Made by a program: the position numbers and the translations under genes. Below are positions 1 through 7,598 of a DNA stretch of 12,445 bases, piece by piece. The stretch lies in NCBI GenBank assembly GCA_030643665.1, contig DAOWKS010000062.1, positions 1-12,445 of the forward strand, given 5' to 3'. The number at the start of each line of letters is the position of its first letter. Position 1 is the stretch's first letter. A model generated the notes under the pieces. The model worked only from the letters and a program-made list of their open reading frames with translations. It was not told where the DNA came from and made no database searches. Source of the DNA: a bacterium. Its GTDB lineage: Bacteria; Patescibacteriota; Minisyncoccia; Minisyncoccales; JAGMAB01.

Positions 1-831
1 ATCGTCCCCTACCGGCGTTTCCAGAGAAATGGTTTCCTGTGAAATTTTCTGAATGTGGCGGACTTTTTCCACTTCAAGCTCCATTTCAGCCGCGATTTCC
101 TCAGGCAGAGGCTCTCTGCCCAAATCCTGCAAAAGCCGCCTTCTCGTCTGAGTATATTTTGAAATGGTCTCCACCATATGAACAGGAATTCTGATTGTTC
201 TGGATTGGTCAGCCAACGCTCTGGTGATTGCCTGACGAATCCACCAGGTAGCGTAAGTGGAAAATTTATAACCTCTTCTCCAGTCAAATTTCTCTACCGC
301 TCTCCGCAAACCAATATTGCCTTCCTGAATCAAATCAAGCAAAGTCAAATTAGGAGAACGGCCAATATATCTTTTGGCAATGGAAACCACTAACCGCAAA
401 TTCGCTTTCATTAATTTGTTTTTTGCTGTTTCGTCGCCTTTTTCAATTTTCTTGGACAATTCCTTTTCCTGATTTGCGGTAATAAAAGAATAAGAGCCGA
501 TTTCTTTCAAATACATCTGAATTGGGTCAATTTTCGCCCTGGAAACTTTTAACTTTTTTTCCGGCTCTTTTGGAATTTCCAAAAATTCTTTGGCTTCTTT
601 TATTTCAATTTCTTGTTTTTCCAAGTCATCGTAAAGTTTTTCCAATCGCTTGATGTTTTTTTCTATATCCGGAAAAAAATACAAAATTTCTGAAAAAGTA
701 ACAAAGCCCCGCTGTTTGCCTTTGTCAATTAATTGCTGTAATTTTTCCGGCAAAATAGGTTTCTTTTTTATTTTTATCTTTTTAATCCTCTTTTTAGGGG
801 TCTTTTTCTTGGTTTTTTTAGGTTTTTTCAT
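1..831 (-). CDS. rpoD: RNA polymerase sigma factor RpoD (sigma-70), partial, C-terminus off window
   Basis: Primary sigma factor that directs core RNA polymerase to housekeeping promoters. The 277 codons present run from the start at 829-831 to the left edge. Residues 1-25 are extremely basic (15 Lys and 1 Arg). Residues about 26-75 look like a region 1.1-type fold. Region 1.2 begins near D102 (DPIQMYLKEIG), region 2 near N144 (NLRLVVSIAKRY), the YATWWIRQAI segment of regions 2.3/2.4 surrounds W196-W197, and region 3 begins near residue 213. Region 4 is off window. The start ATG overlaps the dnaG stop as ATGA, which fixes the start and suggests translational coupling. No other in-frame Met occurs before about residue 105. 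dnaG-rpoD adjacency is the conserved macromolecular-synthesis arrangement. Identification is secure from the region 2 sequence. Confidence 0.97.
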   Translation of the reverse strand, partial: MKKPKKTKKKTPKKRIKKIKIKKKPILPEKLQQLIDKGKQRGFVTFSEILYFFPDIEKNIKRLEKLYDDLEKQEIEIKEAKEFLEIPKEPEKKLKVSRAKIDPIQMYLKEIGSYSFITANQEKELSKKIEKGDETAKNKLMKANLRLVVSIAKRYIGRSPNLTLLDLIQEGNIGLRRAVEKFDWRRGYKFSTYATWWIRQAITRALADQSRTIRIPVHMVETISKYTQTRRRLLQDLGREPLPEEIAAEMELEVEKVRHIQKISQETISLETPVGDD

Positions 832-2552
832 TTTAATTCTTTAGATAAAAGATTAAATTCCTGACTTAATTTTTCAATTTGTTTTAAATTTTTTTCCTGT
901 TCGGCTTTTTTAATTTCCATTGAAATCCGGTCTAATTTATTTTTAATTTCCAAAGACCGAAGTTCCAACAAACAGCATTTTATCTCGGGAATTATGTCTT
1001 TTTTTTCTATTTCCTCATTTTCAGCTTTTAAAGAAAGACGATTAAAAAGTTCAGAATCTTTTTTTTGACCTTTTTTTAAAAAAATCAAAATTTCCTGCAT
1101 TTGACGAGAAAAAAGAGAGAGTAAATTTTTCTCAACAAGGTCTATACTCCGCAGAGATTTCAAGATTAAAGAAATAATCCTTTCTTCTAATAATTCTTTT
1201 CTGGATTTTACAGGAAGATTATTTATTTTTTCCGGCTCTGAACTAAAAACTTCGCGGTTTGCCTCTAATTTAACTCTTTTTATTTCCTCTTCAATATCTT
1301 TCTCTTTAACTTCCGATCTGTGGCTTAATTGCTGAATCCAAAAAGATTGCTCTATTTTATTGGGAATTCTTTTAATTATTGGCAAAAGATTTCTGGCTAT
1401 TTCTTTCTTCCCCTCTAATGTCTTAGAATCAAATTTTGAAAAGGTCGTATCAAAATAATAAACGAGAATTGATTTTGCCTCGGCAACCAATTTCTTCCAT
1501 TGCCGCGGGTTTTGAAAAACAATATCTGCCGGGTCTTTGCCTTCGGGCATAGTTATTACTTTTATGTCAAACTCCTGGCTTTGGGCTAAATCAATTCCTC
1601 TCTTGGTTGCCGCATCACCGGCAATATCCATATCAAAAGCTAAAAGCAAATTATTAGAGTATCGTTTTAAAATTCTCAACTGCTCGTCAGTTAAAGCAGT
1701 GCCGGAAGTGGCGACTACATTTTCAAACCCGGCTTGAGAAACCATAATAACATCTGTCTGCCCCTCTGTTAAAATACATTGATTTTCTTTTCTAATGGCT
1801 ATTTTTGCTTTATCTAATCCATAAAGAACCCTGCTTTTATCATAAAGTAAAGTGTTGGGAGTATTCACATATTTTGCCACTTCTTCTTTTCCTTTTTCTC
1901 CAAAAATCCTGCCTGTAAAACCAATGAGCTGGGAATTCAAATCAAAAATAGGGAAAATAATCCTGCCGCGAAAACGGTCATAAAAATTGCTTAATCCCTT
2001 TTCAGATTTCACAGCCAAGCCGGCTCTCTCAATTTCTTCTCTTTTATATCCTTCGGAAACCAAAAAATCAGACAAGCCCTGCCAAACATCGGGCGAATAG
2101 CCGATTCGCCATTTTTTTACGCTGGCTTCGGAAATTCCTCTCTTAGCAAGATATTTTTTAACTTCTTCGCCAAATTTTGATTCAAGTTGTTTTTCAAAAA
2201 ATCTTGCCGTCAAATCGCAAATCTCGTAGAGCCGTTGTCTTTCGCTTATTAATTTCGGGTCCTGCCTTTTTAATTCCACTCCGGCTCTCTGAGCTAAAAT
2301 TTTCAAAGCATCGCCAAATTCCACTCCCTCTATTTTCATCACGAATTTAAAAATATCACCTCCTTCAGAACACGCTCCGAAACAATGCCACATCTGTCTT
2401 GAAGGGGAAATAAAAAAAGAAGGTTTTTTTTCCGAATGAAAAGGACAAATTGCCCGGTAATTTATCCCGACTTTTTGCAGTTTAATATAAGAACTAATTA
2501 CCTCTACCACATCCAGCCGATTTTTAATTTCGTCAATTGGAGAACTTTGCAT
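828..2552 (-). CDS. dnaG: DNA primase DnaG
   Basis: Makes RNA primers at the replication fork and contacts the replicative helicase through its C-terminus. The 574 residues are a normal family length. The N-terminal CHC2 zinc-binding domain has ligands C36, H39, C57 and C61; the last pair is spaced C-x3-C (CFGAC) rather than the common C-x2-C. The catalytic core follows, with a Toprim domain carrying E263 (TEGQTDVI) and the D307-M308-D309 pair of the metal-binding acidic triad. The C-terminal part from about 430 onward is charged and helical, as expected for the helicase-binding domain. The gene is first in its transcript, lies just downstream of a recognisable promoter, lacks a Shine-Dalgarno sequence, and overlaps rpoD by 4 nt. 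Confidence 0.96.
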   Translation of the reverse strand: MQSSPIDEIKNRLDVVEVISSYIKLQKVGINYRAICPFHSEKKPSFFISPSRQMWHCFGACSEGGDIFKFVMKIEGVEFGDALKILAQRAGVELKRQDPKLISERQRLYEICDLTARFFEKQLESKFGEEVKKYLAKRGISEASVKKWRIGYSPDVWQGLSDFLVSEGYKREEIERAGLAVKSEKGLSNFYDRFRGRIIFPIFDLNSQLIGFTGRIFGEKGKEEVAKYVNTPNTLLYDKSRVLYGLDKAKIAIRKENQCILTEGQTDVIMVSQAGFENVVATSGTALTDEQLRILKRYSNNLLLAFDMDIAGDAATKRGIDLAQSQEFDIKVITMPEGKDPADIVFQNPRQWKKLVAEAKSILVYYFDTTFSKFDSKTLEGKKEIARNLLPIIKRIPNKIEQSFWIQQLSHRSEVKEKDIEEEIKRVKLEANREVFSSEPEKINNLPVKSRKELLEERIISLILKSLRSIDLVEKNLLSLFSRQMQEILIFLKKGQKKDSELFNRLSLKAENEEIEKKDIIPEIKCCLLELRSLEIKNKLDRISMEIKKAEQEKNLKQIEKLSQEFNLLSKELK

Positions 2553-2563
2553 AAATCATTAAA

Positions 2564-2592
2564 ATTCTACCACTTTTTGGGGAAAAAAACAA
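2564..2592 (-). promoter_or_regulatory. Sigma-70 promoter for dnaG-rpoD
   Basis: On the minus strand a -35 TTGTTT (2587-2592) and a -10 TAGAAT (2564-2569) are separated by exactly 17 nt. The predicted transcription start falls about 4-6 nt before the dnaG ATG, so the message would be leaderless or nearly so, which fits the absence of a Shine-Dalgarno site. Assignment is by motif only. Confidence 0.6.
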
Positions 2593-2601
2593 GGTGATGT
2601 C

Positions 2602-2631
2602 TTGACATAACAACTCCGGTAAAGATACAAT
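2602..2631 (+). promoter_or_regulatory. Sigma-70 promoter for the GT4 gene at 2668
   Basis: A consensus -35 TTGACA (2602-2607) and a -10 TACAAT (2626-2631) are spaced by 18 nt. The -35 lies only 9 bp from the -35 of the divergent dnaG promoter (2587-2592), so the two promoters are back to back and may compete or share a regulator. The predicted start is near 2638, giving a leader of about 30 nt that contains the 2639-2657 hairpin. Confidence 0.72.
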
Positions 2632-2638
2632 AGAGTAT

Positions 2639-2657
2639 ATCCCGCTTTTAGCGGGAT
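2639..2657 (+). promoter_or_regulatory. Stem-loop in the 5' leader of the first glycosyltransferase
   Basis: A perfect 7-bp inverted repeat (ATCCCGC / GCGGGAT) with loop TTTTA begins almost exactly at the predicted transcription start and ends 10 nt before the ATG. It lacks a proper U-tract, so it is not a convincing terminator. It could stabilise the 5' end of the message or be a small dispersed palindrome. Its function is unknown. Confidence 0.55.
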
Positions 2658-2667
2658 TTAAAAAATT

Positions 2668-3843
2668 ATGAAAATTTTATTTTTATACGATTTTCCTTTA
2701 TGGGGTTCGGGTTCCGGCACTTATATCAGGAATTCAATTCAAGAATTAGTAAAGCTAAATTACAAAATTGGAATTGTTTGTCCGGAAGAACGTAGATTTT
2801 TAGCAGATAAAATAAAACAATACCGAGTTACCCCTCCTCAAATTCCCATATTTGTTGGTCATCCAGAATTGAAAGGAGCTAAAAAATATTCAGAATTAAG
2901 CGAAAGAGAAATTACTGATGTTTATAAATCTTATTTAGATACTACTTTAGAAGCGGTAGCAAATTTTGAGCCAGACATTATCCATGTTCATCATCTTTCT
3001 TTAACTAATTGGGTAACAAGATATATTAATGCCTTGAAGAATATTAAATACATTATAACTTGTCATGGTAGTTGTTTATATAATATTTTAGATGATAAAA
3101 GATACTTTCCTTTATGTGAGGACGCGGTAAAAGCAGCTAAAGCAATTACTGTTGTCAGCGGAGATAGTAGAATTAAGTTTCTAAAAACATTTGGAAGAAA
3201 TTACAATAAAAATCTTTATATTATCCCCGGAGGAGTTGATATTAACCTTTTTCCGCCTCAATTAAACACTTCTGCAATTGATAAAAAATATAAAATAAAA
3301 GACAAAAAAATAATTCTTTTTACAGGCCGCCTCACTTCTCATAAGGGAGTTAAATATTTAGTAAAAGCGGCTAAAGATATAAACGGAGAGGTCTTTATTA
3401 TAGGAGGAGGCCCGGAAGAACAATATCTTTCAAGTTTAGTTGACCGTCAAGGATTAAAAAACGTCCATCTTTTGAAATATATGAGCGGCCAGGAATTAAT
3501 TAATTTTTATTATCGGGCGGATATCTTTGTAGCGCCGTCTGTCTGGGATGAACCTTTAGGTTTAACAATTTTAGAAGCAATGGCTGCAAAAACTCCGGTA
3601 ATTGCCACCAGAAAAGGAGGAATTCCTCTTTTAATTAAACCCGGATATAACGGTGTTTTTGTAAAAACCCGCAATTCTAAAAAAATTGCCGACGCCTGCA
3701 ATAAATTATTGAAAAATGATGATTTAAGAAAAAAAATGGGAGAAAATGCCAGAAAAACAGTTGAGGAAAAATTCACCTGGAAAAAAATCGCCTTAAAATT
3801 TCACCGACTCTACAAAAGAATCTGTAAAAACCATAAAAATTGA
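2668..3843 (+). CDS. GT4-family glycosyltransferase (group 1)
   Basis: Predicted retaining GT-B glycosyltransferase that transfers a sugar from a nucleotide-sugar donor to a glycan or lipid-linked acceptor at the cytoplasmic membrane face. The 391 residues are typical. The N-terminal acceptor domain starts with a Gly-rich loop (GSGSGTY, residues 13-19) and contains the DIIHVHH strand at 103-109. The C-terminal donor domain carries the GT4 EX7E motif, E295 and E303 in WDEPLGLTILEAMAA, followed by TPVIATRKGGIP. No signal peptide or transmembrane helix is apparent. It has its own promoter, a leader hairpin and a downstream terminator, so it is probably monocistronic. It is clearly different from the three paralogous GT4 genes further right. 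Donor and acceptor cannot be told from sequence. Confidence 0.92.
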   Translation: MKILFLYDFPLWGSGSGTYIRNSIQELVKLNYKIGIVCPEERRFLADKIKQYRVTPPQIPIFVGHPELKGAKKYSELSEREITDVYKSYLDTTLEAVANFEPDIIHVHHLSLTNWVTRYINALKNIKYIITCHGSCLYNILDDKRYFPLCEDAVKAAKAITVVSGDSRIKFLKTFGRNYNKNLYIIPGGVDINLFPPQLNTSAIDKKYKIKDKKIILFTGRLTSHKGVKYLVKAAKDINGEVFIIGGGPEEQYLSSLVDRQGLKNVHLLKYMSGQELINFYYRADIFVAPSVWDEPLGLTILEAMAAKTPVIATRKGGIPLLIKPGYNGVFVKTRNSKKIADACNKLLKNDDLRKKMGENARKTVEEKFTWKKIALKFHRLYKRICKNHKN

Positions 3844-3856
3844 ACAATAAAAAAAG

Positions 3857-3888
3857 AAAATCCTTTGGTTTATAATTGAGGATTTTTT
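3857..3888 (+). terminator. Intrinsic terminator after the first GT4 gene
   Basis: An 8-bp stem (AAAATCCT at 3857-3864 / AGGATTTT at 3879-3886) with a 14-nt loop runs into a T-tract just 14 nt after the stop codon. The stem is A/T-rich and the A-run upstream could make it work in both directions. It is immediately followed by a new promoter. Confidence 0.65.
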
Positions 3889-3890
3889 AT

Positions 3891-3919
3891 TTGACAAATC
3901 TGAAATTAAATGTTATTCT
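3891..3919 (+). promoter_or_regulatory. Sigma-70 promoter for the first DUF218 gene
   Basis: A perfect -35 TTGACA (3891-3896) is followed after 17 nt by TATTCT (3914-3919), a four-of-six match to the -10 consensus. It lies directly behind the terminator and about 50 nt before the TTG start, consistent with an independent transcript. Confidence 0.6.
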
Positions 3920-3956
3920 TTAAATAGTTTAAATAGAAAGCAAAAAGGAAAGAAAA

Positions 3957-3963
3957 GAGGTGA
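3957..3963 (+). promoter_or_regulatory. Strong Shine-Dalgarno site deciding a TTG start
   Basis: GAGGTGA sits 6 nt upstream of the TTG at 3970-3972. It is the only convincing Shine-Dalgarno sequence in front of a gene in this window and strongly supports the non-ATG start. Confidence 0.8.
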
Positions 3964-3969
3964 TTTGAG

Positions 3970-4629
3970 TTGAAAACAATAGTAGTGTATGGATGTGGTC
4001 CGCAAAATAGCGACAAATTAACTCCTGTAGAAAAATTCGTTACTGAAGCCGCGGCAAAACTTTTTTATCAATCCCCTGAAAAGATAAGAATAATCCCAAC
4101 AGGAGGAAAGACAGGACAGAGTTCATTTTCGGAAGCGCAGGTAATGACAAAAGAGTTAATCAGGTTAGGAGTGCCGAAAAAATGTATTATTCCAGAAACA
4201 AATGCAACAAATACAATAGAAAATCTTGTGTTTGTGGCAAATATCGCGGATAAGATAGGTTTTTATCATCTTATTCAGGTTACAACCAATATCCATATGC
4301 CACAAGTGAAAGAACTTTGTAAATTGATAGGACTAGAAAAAATCTCAAGTTATACAACCGCAGATGAGATAATAAAACGTGAAATAGATGATGCCAGAGC
4401 CAAAAATATAGGTCGATGGATGCAAGGTCTCCGAGAAATTCCTCTCTACTGGCTGCCGCAAACAACCAAGATAGAAAATATAGAAAGATGGAAACACATC
4501 ATTTGCCAGCCGCGAATCAGAGATTTTCTGAAAGAAAGGTACGAAATTGCTTATCCAGAAAAACTAAGTCAAAACCAGCTCTTTAAATTACAGGAGAAAA
4601 TAAAAAAAGAAAAAAGAATTATGCCTTAA
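3970..4629 (+). CDS. DUF218 (YdcF/SanA/ElyC-like) domain protein, copy 1
   Basis: A 219-residue cytosolic-looking protein of the DUF218 family, whose members include E. coli YdcF (reported to bind SAM) and the envelope-linked SanA and ElyC. Visible family features are the N-terminal strand with YGCGP (7-11), PTGGK (43-47), SEA (54-56), the GVPKKCII segment (67-74), the ENA-type motif ETNATNTIEN (76-85) and VTTNIHM. Unlike SanA/ElyC it has no transmembrane anchor, and it carries a C-terminal extension of roughly 60 residues. The start is TTG at 3970, chosen because of the GAGGTGA site and because any later start would remove the first beta strand. It is bounded by its own promoter and a terminator. 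Its role in envelope glycan metabolism is inferred only from family and neighbours. Confidence 0.85.
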   Translation: MKTIVVYGCGPQNSDKLTPVEKFVTEAAAKLFYQSPEKIRIIPTGGKTGQSSFSEAQVMTKELIRLGVPKKCIIPETNATNTIENLVFVANIADKIGFYHLIQVTTNIHMPQVKELCKLIGLEKISSYTTADEIIKREIDDARAKNIGRWMQGLREIPLYWLPQTTKIENIERWKHIICQPRIRDFLKERYEIAYPEKLSQNQLFKLQEKIKKEKRIMP

Positions 4630-4662
4630 GGGGACAAACTACTTGTCCTCTCTTTTTATTTT
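4630..4662 (+). terminator. Intrinsic terminator after DUF218 copy 1
   Basis: The stem GGGGACAA (4630-4637) pairs with TTGTCCTC (4643-4650), 8 bp including one G-T pair, around the loop ACTAC, and is followed by TCTTTTTATTTT. It begins on the base after the stop codon. This is the best terminator in the window. Confidence 0.85.
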
Positions 4663-4689
4663 AGAAACTTTATGATAAAATAATTTAAT

Positions 4690-5295
4690 ATGACTATAGT
4701 AATTTTAGGGGAAGGAATAAATACTAAAGGACAATTACCTAAACAAGTTAAAAGATTATTAGATAAAGGAATAAAAATTTTTGGAAAACACAAAGATGCC
4801 AAAATTCTTTTGTCCGGCAGATACAGTTTTTTATATCCAAAAGATAAAATTCCTAAAAAGACCGAAGCAGAAGCAATGCGAGATTATCTTTTGAAATTTG
4901 GGGTTCCAAAGAAAAAAATATACTTAGACAAAAAGTCAAAAGATACCATAGGTTACCCTTATTACACCAAAAAACTTTACTTCCTTCCTAAAAAAGAAAG
5001 GAAAGCTTTAATTATTACCTCAGATTTTCATTTAAAAAGAGTTAAATTTGTTTTTAAAAAAATTTTTGGAAAGAATTATCAATTCAAATTTATTTCAGTC
5101 CCTATTCCTTTTAAAGGCAAGAAAAGAATAGAAATATTTAAAAGACAAGAGGTCCTTTTACAAAAAACAAAAAAGATTTTAGCTAAAATGAAATCAGGAG
5201 ATCATAATTTTTTGAAAGGGAAATTATATAAAATAAAATATTACAAAGAAAAAAGGCCTGATTGGGCGATAAAATTTGTAACTCAGGGAAAATAA
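4690..5295 (+). CDS. DUF218 (YdcF/SanA/ElyC-like) domain protein, copy 2
   Basis: A 201-residue second DUF218 protein, divergent from the preceding one. Motifs include LGEG (6-9), LSGR (41-44), TEAEAM (58-63), the GVPKKKIY segment (71-78), SKDTIGY (83-89) and ITSDFHLKR (109-117), which is closer to the canonical family pattern than copy 1. It is rich in Lys, has no signal peptide or transmembrane helix, and its C-terminal 40 residues are strongly basic. It lies behind the terminator of copy 1; a TATGAT-like -10 at 4671-4676 is present but no good -35. The stop codon is followed at once by intergenic repeat A, and the next gene starts 52 nt later. Enzymatic activity is unknown; a role in envelope or glycan metabolism is inferred from family and context. 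Confidence 0.82.
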   Translation: MTIVILGEGINTKGQLPKQVKRLLDKGIKIFGKHKDAKILLSGRYSFLYPKDKIPKKTEAEAMRDYLLKFGVPKKKIYLDKKSKDTIGYPYYTKKLYFLPKKERKALIITSDFHLKRVKFVFKKIFGKNYQFKFISVPIPFKGKKRIEIFKRQEVLLQKTKKILAKMKSGDHNFLKGKLYKIKYYKEKRPDWAIKFVTQGK

Positions 5296-5343
5296 GAACC
5301 TGATTTCGTCAGAACGCTTGTTTCTCGCTTCACTCGAAATAAT
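5294..5343 (+). repeat. Palindromic intergenic repeat, copy A
   Basis: This copy shares the core AACCTGATTTCGTCAGAAC with copies B and C, followed by CTTGTTT and a TCG-centred palindrome. It has an extra G after AGAAC and a more divergent second half. The first half folds as CTGAT-TTC-GTCAG. It begins on the stop codon of the DUF218 gene and ends just before the ATG at 5348. Confidence 0.75.
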
Positions 5344-5347
5344 AACT

Positions 5348-6448
5348 ATGAAAATTCTTATCGTTTCACTTTTAAAGAGAAAAATTAATTCCCAAATTAC
5401 TGCGGCCAGGCCGAGAATGATTTTTGATTTAGTTTCCGGTCTTCTTAAAAAAGGGCATAAGATAACAATTTTGGGGACAAAAAATAGTGTTGTTCCCGGG
5501 GCGAAAATTATTCCTGTAATTCCCAAATCATTTAGTGAAATGGGTCCTTTTGAAAATCCTTTTTACGCGCATACGGCTTTTTTAACAAAAATGGCAAAAA
5601 TACTTGAAAAAATAGGGAATAATTTTGATATTGTGCATAATCATACCTATCCTGAGTTTATAAATCTTTTAGTAGCAGATAAATTAAAAACACCTATTTT
5701 AACTACTATTCATGTTCAAATAACTCCTGAATTAGATGAAGTTTTGTCGCAATTCAACGCTCTTAAAAATTGCTATTTTGTATCTATTTCTCAAGCTCAT
5801 AAAAAATTAGCAAAAAAAACAAAAATTTACAAAACAATTTACAACGGAGTGGATACTAAACTTTATAAATTCTATTCAAAAAAAGACGATTATCTTTTTT
5901 GGCTCGGAAGATTAAGTAAGGCAAAAAATAAACAGGGAAATTTTATGGACCCAAAAGGAGTAAGATGGGCGATAAAATTGGCTGAAAAAACAAACTCAAA
6001 TCTTTTACTCTCCGGTAATGTTGAAGATAGAAAGTTTTTTGAAAAAGACGTGAAGCCGCATCTATCTTCAAAAATAAAATGGATAGGGCCGGTTTCCACT
6101 GAACAGCCACTTTCCAAAAAAGAGGTTGTTAAACTTATGCAAAAAGCAAAAGCGTTTTTAATGACGATTAACTGGTATGAACCATTTGGTTTAACAATGC
6201 CAGAAAGTATGAGCTGCGGCACTCCGGTTATTGGATTTGATAGAGGAGCTGTTTCAGAGCTTGTAGTTAATGGAAAAACCGGTTTTGTGGTTAAACCAAA
6301 ACAAGGAATTACTGGCTTGAAAATGGCTTTAAAAAATATAGATAAAATAAAACCCATGGATTGCCGCAAACATGTAGAAAAAAACTTTAGTTTAGAAAAA
6401 ATGGTCCAAAACTATGAGCAAACCTATAAAGAGATTAAAAAAACCTGA
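5348..6448 (+). CDS. GT4-family glycosyltransferase, paralogue 1
   Basis: A GT-B, probably retaining, nucleotide-sugar-dependent glycosyltransferase of 366 residues. The N-terminal domain holds DIVHNHTYPEF and the TTIHVQ strand. The donor domain starts near DYLFWLGRL and carries the EX7E motif E278/E286 in WYEPFGLTMPESMSCGTPVIGFDRGAVSEL. The tail CRKHVEKNFSLEKMVQNYEQ is shared with the two paralogues at 6507 and 9105. I chose ATG 5348 rather than an in-frame TTG at 5318, because the ten extra residues would be encoded by repeat A and the domain begins properly at MKILIVS. The TGA stop lies inside repeat B. No Shine-Dalgarno sequence or membrane segment is seen. It resembles the AviGT4-like GT4 subgroup; the sugar is unknown. 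Confidence 0.9.
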   Translation: MKILIVSLLKRKINSQITAARPRMIFDLVSGLLKKGHKITILGTKNSVVPGAKIIPVIPKSFSEMGPFENPFYAHTAFLTKMAKILEKIGNNFDIVHNHTYPEFINLLVADKLKTPILTTIHVQITPELDEVLSQFNALKNCYFVSISQAHKKLAKKTKIYKTIYNGVDTKLYKFYSKKDDYLFWLGRLSKAKNKQGNFMDPKGVRWAIKLAEKTNSNLLLSGNVEDRKFFEKDVKPHLSSKIKWIGPVSTEQPLSKKEVVKLMQKAKAFLMTINWYEPFGLTMPESMSCGTPVIGFDRGAVSELVVNGKTGFVVKPKQGITGLKMALKNIDKIKPMDCRKHVEKNFSLEKMVQNYEQTYKEIKKT

Positions 6449-6491
6449 TTTCGGCAGAATCTTGTTTTTTCGCTAACGCGCAAGAATAAAA
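6440..6491 (+). repeat. Palindromic intergenic repeat, copy B
   Basis: Over a 50-nt core it matches copy C at 44 positions by hand alignment. It supplies the TGA stop of the upstream glycosyltransferase in its first bases (ACCTGA). The second half contains CTTG...CAAG around CGC TAAC GCG, a second small stem. It ends 15 nt before the next ATG. Confidence 0.8.
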
Positions 6492-6506
6492 ATGTCTTAA
6501 ATATTT

Positions 6507-7595
6507 ATGAAGAAAAAGAAACTCAAAATCGCTCAGCTCTCTACTCCATTTGTCAATGTGCCGCCAGAAACTTATGGTGGAACAGAATTAGTAGTTCATA
6601 ACCTCACAGAAGAGTTAGTTCGAAGAGGTCACAAAGTAACTTTATTTGCTACTGGTAATTCAAAGACCTCTGCTAAATTAGAGTATGTTTTCAAAAACGC
6701 TTTAGGTCTCGGGAAAATGGAAAATCTACTTTCTGAATTAGCCCAGAAACTTTCTTGGGCTCATGCCTTGCCTTCTCTCTATCATGCCATTTTACCTTTT
6801 GAAAAAGCAAATCAATTTGATATCATCCATAATCATTTCCATTACTATGGGTTGTTTTTTTCATCTTTGACAAAAATTCCTACTTTGACCACTTATCACG
6901 GAGATATTTCTACGGCTGAGCGAAGTCTAATAGAAAAATTAATTTTTGAAAAATATAAAAAGAATTTTTGGACAGCTATCTCTAAAAATCAAAAAAATCA
7001 GGTCAAAACAAAATTAAACTTTTTGAAAGTCATTCACCACGGCATTCCAATAGAAAAGTTCCCTTTCTCTGAAAAACATCAAAATTATCTCATTTGGTTG
7101 GGAAGAATTACAAAAAAGAAGGGAATTTCAGAAGCAATCAAAGTAGCTAAATTAACGGAAAATAAATTAATTATCGCTGGCACAATTAATTCCAGAGATA
7201 AAGAATATTTCAAAAAAGAGATAAAACCGAATATAGACAATAAACTAATATTCTATCTTGGTCCAGTAAATCATCAAAAAAAAGTGGAATTTCTCAAAAA
7301 CGCGAAATCTCTACTTTACCCAATTTCCTGGGAAGAACCTTTTGGACTGGTAATGATAGAAGCCCAAGCTTGCGGTTGCCCGGTAATCGCTTTTAATAAA
7401 GGTTCTGTACCGGAGATTATAAAACACCAAAAGACAGGATTTATTGTAAAGGATATCAAAGAAATGGTTAAATCTCTGAACAATATCAAAGAAATAAATA
7501 GAAAAGACTGTCGAGAACATATAGAGAAAAATTTCACTGTCCAAAAAATGGTAGATGAATACGAAAAAGTTTATTATAAAATTCTAAAATCATAG
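6507..7595 (+). CDS. GT4-family glycosyltransferase (AviGT4-like), paralogue 2
   Basis: A 362-residue GT-B glycosyltransferase. Near the N-terminus, ETYGGTELVVHNLTEELVRRGH is the classic Gly-rich loop and first helix of this GT4 subgroup. DIIHNHFHYYG and TTYHGD follow. The donor domain begins near YLIWLGRI and has EX7E residues E277 and E285 in WEEPFGLVMIEAQACGCPVIAF, then GSVPEII. The C-terminal tail NFTVQKMVDEYEKVYYKILK is nearly the same as in the 9105 gene, pointing to duplication. It begins after repeat B and is followed only 3 nt after its stop by the next gene, so the two are surely co-transcribed. No Shine-Dalgarno site is seen. The substrate is unknown; an envelope glycan is inferred. 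Confidence 0.92.
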   Translation: MKKKKLKIAQLSTPFVNVPPETYGGTELVVHNLTEELVRRGHKVTLFATGNSKTSAKLEYVFKNALGLGKMENLLSELAQKLSWAHALPSLYHAILPFEKANQFDIIHNHFHYYGLFFSSLTKIPTLTTYHGDISTAERSLIEKLIFEKYKKNFWTAISKNQKNQVKTKLNFLKVIHHGIPIEKFPFSEKHQNYLIWLGRITKKKGISEAIKVAKLTENKLIIAGTINSRDKEYFKKEIKPNIDNKLIFYLGPVNHQKKVEFLKNAKSLLYPISWEEPFGLVMIEAQACGCPVIAFNKGSVPEIIKHQKTGFIVKDIKEMVKSLNNIKEINRKDCREHIEKNFTVQKMVDEYEKVYYKILKS

Positions 7596-7598
7596 ATT

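Noticed and set aside
9..287. Alternative minus-strand frame within rpoD, and similar long frames opposite dnaG and the GT genes (e.g. 5890-6369, 3510-3776, 178-393)
   Set aside because: They overlap clearly conserved coding regions in another frame and show no family motifs; they are shadow frames.
5318..5347. In-frame TTG start adding ten residues (MFLASLEIIT) to the GT4 gene at 5348
   Set aside because: These codons lie wholly in repeat A, no ribosome site precedes them, and the fold starts normally at the ATG 5348.
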